Positions 60,100 through 64,000 of a stretch of 64,000 nt of DNA are shown in pieces. The stretch covers positions 289,001-353,000 of the forward strand of contig JAFMOC010000027.1 in assembly GCA_019802505.1 (NCBI GenBank). The letters run 5' to 3'. Numbering within the stretch: the first letter of the stretch is position 1; every line of letters begins with the position of its first letter. A program made the translations under genes and the position numbers. Below the pieces are notes generated by a model. The model did no database searches, was not told where the DNA came from, and worked only from the letters and a program-made list of their open reading frames with translations. This DNA comes from Corydoras sp. C115. Lineage: Eukaryota > Chordata > Actinopteri > Siluriformes > Callichthyidae.

Positions 60100-60310
60100 T
60101 AAAATCAGGAGACAATTTAGTAAAGAACTCGCAAGAACTCGTCACAAAGTCCAGATGTTAAAAAAAGCCATGTCCTCAAAAGGCTCAAATTTGCCAAGGA
60201 ACACACTGACTGGCCTAAATAGAAATGGCGCAATATTTTGTGGACTGATGAAAGCAAAAGGTTCTTTTTGGGTCTAGTGGCGGCAGACGACATTTCAGAC
60301 AACCCATGAG
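60100..60310 (+). pseudogene. Tc1-like transposase remnant, central part
   Basis: One frame reads KSHVLKRLKFAKEHTDWPK, a stop (TAG), then KWRNILWTDESKRF. The ILWTDES block with its Asp is the second catalytic region of Tc1-family DDE transposases. Stop codons and decay beyond FLGL show that it is dead. Confidence 0.88.
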
Positions 60311-60317
60311 TACTGAA

Positions 60318-60402
60318 TTTAAAAACTCCACCTAGATTGGGATCCGGATCCCCGGCGCTGAGACGCAAACCTGCTAACCACTAAGCCACCGTGCCATCCT
60401 CA
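60318..60402 (-). mobile_element. SINE head fragment
   Basis: ACTCCACCTAGATTGGGATC to CCACCGTGCCATCC. Confidence 0.88.
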
Positions 60403-60594
60403 ATATTGAAATGAAAAAATTTGAAAAAAAAAAAATTTCTGGTTGAATATTTTCCAAATATTATAGCAAAATGCCAGTAGCTAAACCAGAAACATTAGTG
60501 TACACTGCCCTATTGCTGTTTCTATGTTACCTTGTGGGCTGGTTACCAATTAACACATCTTTTTATGTGTGTTGTCTTACGTATGAATATAATA

Positions 60595-60946
60595 TCCATC
60601 CATCCATCCATTATCTTCCTCTTTATCCTCTATAAGGGTCGTGGGGTGGTTCCCCATGCCCATCCAGGGGAGAACGTCTCAGGCGCTGGGCAGATACACC
60701 CAGGACAGGGTGCCAATCTATCACTGGGCACACACTTACTCACACACACACACTGTATATGGTGCAATTTGGAGAACTCAATTGACTTGATCCATGTTTT
60801 TGGACTGTGGGAAGAAACCGGAGAACCCGGAGGAAACCCACGCAGACACGGGGAGAACATGGAAACTCCACCCAGATGGAGATTTGAACCGGGAATCCCT
60901 AGTGCTGAGAGGAGAACATGCTAACCACTATGAGGCCATGCCACCC
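60595..60946 (-). mobile_element. SINE, full length
   Basis: ATAATAT before the (CATC) tail and ATTAATATATAT after the head; inserted in TA-rich DNA. Confidence 0.93.
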
Positions 60947-60947
60947 C

Positions 60948-60949
<2 letters not shown>

Positions 60950-61032
<83 letters not shown>
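60950..61032. repeat. (TA)n microsatellite
   Basis: TA run of about 80 bases. Confidence 0.97.
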
Positions 61033-61033
<1 letters not shown>

Positions 61034-61655
61034 GTATGTTTATCAAACTGAAGTTCAGATAAATACACATGCTATAGAAACAGTGGGTAGACCTTAATGT
61101 TCAAGCTTTCCTACCCCCAAATGCCCCCAACATGTAGGCTGGTCTTGCATACCATACCCCTATTAAATAAGGTGAAAGTAGACTGGTCTACAAGTGAAGT
61201 TTGCTCATCTCTTTTCACCTTACATGACCTTCTTCTGGGATGCTAAGCTTTTTGATAGGCATAGGTCCGGGTCTTGAAGCCTGCTGGGATGTACTATACT
61301 TTCATCTTCTCAAAAGGCAACTGCATATGCATTAGATGCCTCTACACTACAGACCCCACCAGCACTCCCAGACTCCAGTGTGCTTTTCAGTGTAGAAAAG
61401 GGCTCAAATCAAAGCAAAAGGTGGGATTAGGGAGAGCGGCGGGTGTGTAGGTACAGCAGTTCATAACAGTAAATAAGAAATGATTGCTGCCCATGTTCCC
61501 AAATATGTAAAGGCAGATGACCTCAGTTGGGCTCCTGAGAGGAGCCTTGACTCCTGGCTTCTGGCATTTTCCTGATTTCTGAAATGGCAAGGAAAGCTAT
61601 CACAGACAGAAATGGCTCCCAAAAAAACCTGATGATGGAAATTTCCTCATTATTT
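61033..61655. other. Unique stretch
   Basis: No gene or repeat recognised; GC-moderate and free of SINEs. Confidence 0.5.
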
Positions 61656-61866
61656 TCTCATCTCATCTCATTATCTTCCACTTATTCGTTCACTAGGGGG
61701 GTTTACCCATGCCCATCCAGGGGAGAATGTTTAGGCGCTGGGCATATACATCCAAGACTGAGCGATGCAGTGCATCTCACTCACATAGACACACACAAAC
61801 ACTATGTAGGGGCAATTTAGATTAGTCAATTCACCTTGCATCCATGCTTTTAGACTATAGGACAAT
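61656..61866 (-). mobile_element. Old SINE 3' part
   Basis: CTCATTATCTTCCACTTATTC to TGCTTTTAGACTATAGG. Confidence 0.85.
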
Positions 61867-61872
61867 TTTATT

Positions 61873-62211
61873 ATCCATCCATCCATCCATTATCTTCTAC
61901 TTTTATCCTCTATTAGGGTCATAGGGGGGTTCCCCATGCCCATCCAGGGGAGAACATTTCGGGCGCTGGGCAGATACACCCAGGACAGGGTGCCAATCCA
62001 TCGCTGGGCACACACTCACTCACACACACACACACTCTATATGGGGGAATTTGGAGAATTGACTTTATCCATGTTTTTGGACTGTGGGAGGAAACCAGAG
62101 AACCCAGAGGAAACCCACGCAGACACGGGGAGAACATGGAAACTCCACCCAGATGGGGATTCGAACCGGGAATCCCTAGCGCTGAGAGGAGAACATGTTA
62201 ACCACTAAGCA
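61873..62211 (-). mobile_element. SINE joined to second SINE family
   Basis: Full body; the head stops at TTAACCACTAAGCACC and passes directly into the next element. Confidence 0.92.
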
Positions 62212-62312
62212 CCTTGCTCAGGGAGCCACATTGGTGACATCAGTAGACCTGGGATTTGAACCCATGAACATTGTGATTAATTGCCCAACACTCTGACCAC
62301 TGAGCTAGCACT
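62212..62312 (-). mobile_element. Second tRNA-derived SINE family, head part
   Basis: CCTTGCTCAGGGAGCC, CAGTAGACCTGGGATTTGAA and CACTGAGCTAGCAC match the element at 55230. Confidence 0.75.
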
Positions 62313-62745
62313 TAATTTAAGGTTTTATATATGGAATTAACACTGGACTTATCGGCACACTATATAGCAAAATAATTAATGCCTGTCTATGGATATAATA
62401 TTTCTCAAATGAACACAGTGTAACCTTATGTCTCTGATTATGTGAATAGTATAGAAAATATTATATACATATTTCACAATTATTCTGTCCTGAAGCTTTG
62501 TTAATTCTCGCTTTAGCTACTAGAGGGTATAGCAATTACCGGATTGCTCAAATTCTTCTTCATTCAGAAAGATTATATTGTATAGCCAGAACAATCGTTC
62601 TCAACGACAAAATTCCTCTATTGCATCATTATGCTTAATATCCTCATCATGGATTCATCGTACCTTGAAATAGAGGAACATAGAACTTAAAGTAGATCTT
62701 TTAGTCTTACTGCTATAAAATGTGCCTTCTTTACACGGCCAATGA
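62313..62745. other. Unique AT-rich stretch
   Basis: Nothing recognised; ends in a T run (62748-62767). Confidence 0.6.
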
Positions 62746-62869
62746 TTTTTTTTTTTTTTTTTTTTTTGTCTAATATTGCAATTATCCAATTACCCATTTT
62801 ACTTTGTAATGGGTGCGGCTGCACTGGCACACATACACACACACACACATACACACACATACACACATG

Positions 62870-63235
62870 CCTCCTCTGCATCCGACTAACCTCTTCTCCC
62901 TCCTCACTTTGACCCTTGGATGCTCGGAACTTACATCACTAGCTGTCTTTTAGCACAGCCACATGCCGGCACTTATTGGCTTCCTCTTTAGCCATATGGG
63001 TTGTGAATGGGCTCACATGGTGATGTGGAGGTCATTAGAGGTGGAGTGGCAGCTGTCAGAGACGAGAGAGACCTGCCACAATCAAAGGAGCATGTGGAGG
63101 GCAGATGCTGGAATGAGAGTTCACTACAGGAATTATGCTACAGCCATAGGAGATGTTGGAATCTCTTTTTCTGCAAAACCACATCCTCCTTTCATTGGCT
63201 TTTTGAAATTTAAAGCATTGTATTATTAATTTTTT
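62870..63235. other. Candidate conserved non-coding element
   Basis: Repeat-free. Contains ACATGCCGGCACTTATTGGC, GATGTGGAGGTCATTAGAGG and CACAATCAAAGGAGC (TCF/LEF-like). Frames of 61-88 codons on both strands appear accidental. Confidence 0.45.
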
Positions 63236-63295
63236 TGACATCTTCTTTACTTGTAATCAAGTTACGTTTTTAAACATTATTATTATATATTTATT

Positions 63296-63592
63296 TGTTC
63301 ATTCATTCTTTGTCTTTTGCTTAATCCTCTACTAGGGTCATGGGGGGGGGTTCTTATGCTCATCTAGGGGAGGGTTTCAGGTGCTGGGCAGATACAGGGA
63401 CCAATCTATCACTGGGCACACTCACTCACACAGACACACTATATAGGGGCAATTTAGAGCAGTCAATTCACCCTAAATCTATGTTTTTGGACTGTGGGAA
63501 GAAACCAGAGAACCTGGTTCTCTGAAGAAAGCCATGCGGACATGGAGAAAACATGGAACTCCACCCAGATTGGGATACGAACCAACGTGCTG
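63296..63592 (-). mobile_element. SINE array unit 1 at right edge
   Basis: Carries the private insertion CCTGGTTCTCTGAAGAAAGC and lacks the terminal tRNA head. Confidence 0.92.
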
Positions 63593-63610
63593 CCTGATTT
63601 CTAAGTTTGA

Positions 63611-63646
63611 TCCATCCATCCATCGATTATCTTCCACTTTATCCTC
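63611..63646 (-). mobile_element. SINE 3' tip at a junction
   Basis: CATCCATCCATCGATTATC to TTTATCCTC, then TTTACTTGTAAT of the duplicated flank. Confidence 0.8.
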
Positions 63647-63693
63647 TTTACTTGTAATTAAGTTTCGTTTTAAACATTATTATTATTATATAT

Positions 63694-64000
63694 TTATTCA
63701 TTCATTCATTCTTTGTCTTTTGCTTAATCCTCTACTAGGGTCATGGGGGGGATTCCCCATGCCCATCTAGGTGAGAATGTTTCGGGCGCTGAGCAGATAC
63801 ACCCAGGACAGGGCACCAATCTATCACTGGGCACACACTCACACAGACACACTATATAGGGGAAATTTAGAGCAGTCAATTCACCCTAAATCTATGTTTT
63901 TGGACTGTGGGAAGAAACCAGAGAACCTGGTTCTCTGAAGAAAGCCTTGCGGACATGGAGAGAACATGGAACTCCACCCAGATTGGGATACGAACCACCA
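63694..64000 (-). mobile_element. SINE array unit 2 at right edge
   Basis: Repeats the private CCTGGTTCTCTGAAGAAAGC of unit 1; runs off the window at the head. Confidence 0.93.

Overview
The window is nuclear DNA of a teleost fish. It holds split genes with GT-AG introns, vertebrate-type ribosomal and RNase H1 proteins, U17 snoRNAs inside ribosomal-protein introns, Tc1 and hAT transposon debris, long TA, TG and CT microsatellites, and very many copies of a tRNA-derived SINE of the fish Mermaid/DANA kind. An otophysan such as a catfish or characin fits best, but the order cannot be fixed from sequence reading alone.

Positions 1-17,400 carry the only two protein genes I can support. They form a divergent pair. 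rps7 (minus strand, coding exons 2858-7095, 5'TOP exon near 7707-7733) encodes ribosomal protein eS7; its last 25 codons are not in the window and should lie to the left of position 1. Five consecutive rps7 introns each contain one U17 (SNORA73/E1) H/ACA snoRNA on the minus strand, so one transcript yields a small-subunit protein and an RNA needed for 18S rRNA processing. rnaseh1 (plus strand, 10096-17383, eight exons, 286 residues) encodes RNase H1 with a mitochondrial presequence, a hybrid-binding domain and an intact catalytic domain. A two-codon upstream ORF precedes its first start. The same two genes are neighbours in divergent orientation in human (2p25), so the block is old.

Positions 17,400-64,000 contain no coding gene that I can support. 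Nearly all ORFs there come from the SINE, which stays open in several frames on both strands. The region is a patchwork of (i) more than 50 SINE copies or pieces, several in local tandem arrays that include the flanking unique DNA, (ii) microsatellites, above all (TA)n, and (iii) a dozen or more repeat-free, GC-moderate islands rich in homeodomain, POU, forkhead, GATA and YY1-like words. These islands look like conserved regulatory elements of a gene desert; that is an inference to be tested by alignment.

Other mobile DNA includes a 358-bp hAT-type MITE with a perfect 8-bp target duplication and a Tc1-type MITE, both in rnaseh1 introns, two Tc1-like transposase remnants, and scattered copies of a second tRNA-derived SINE whose tail carries the widespread fish AGCAGACGCTTTTATCC module. 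Most array and flank-duplication findings can be checked by self dot-plot and by long reads.
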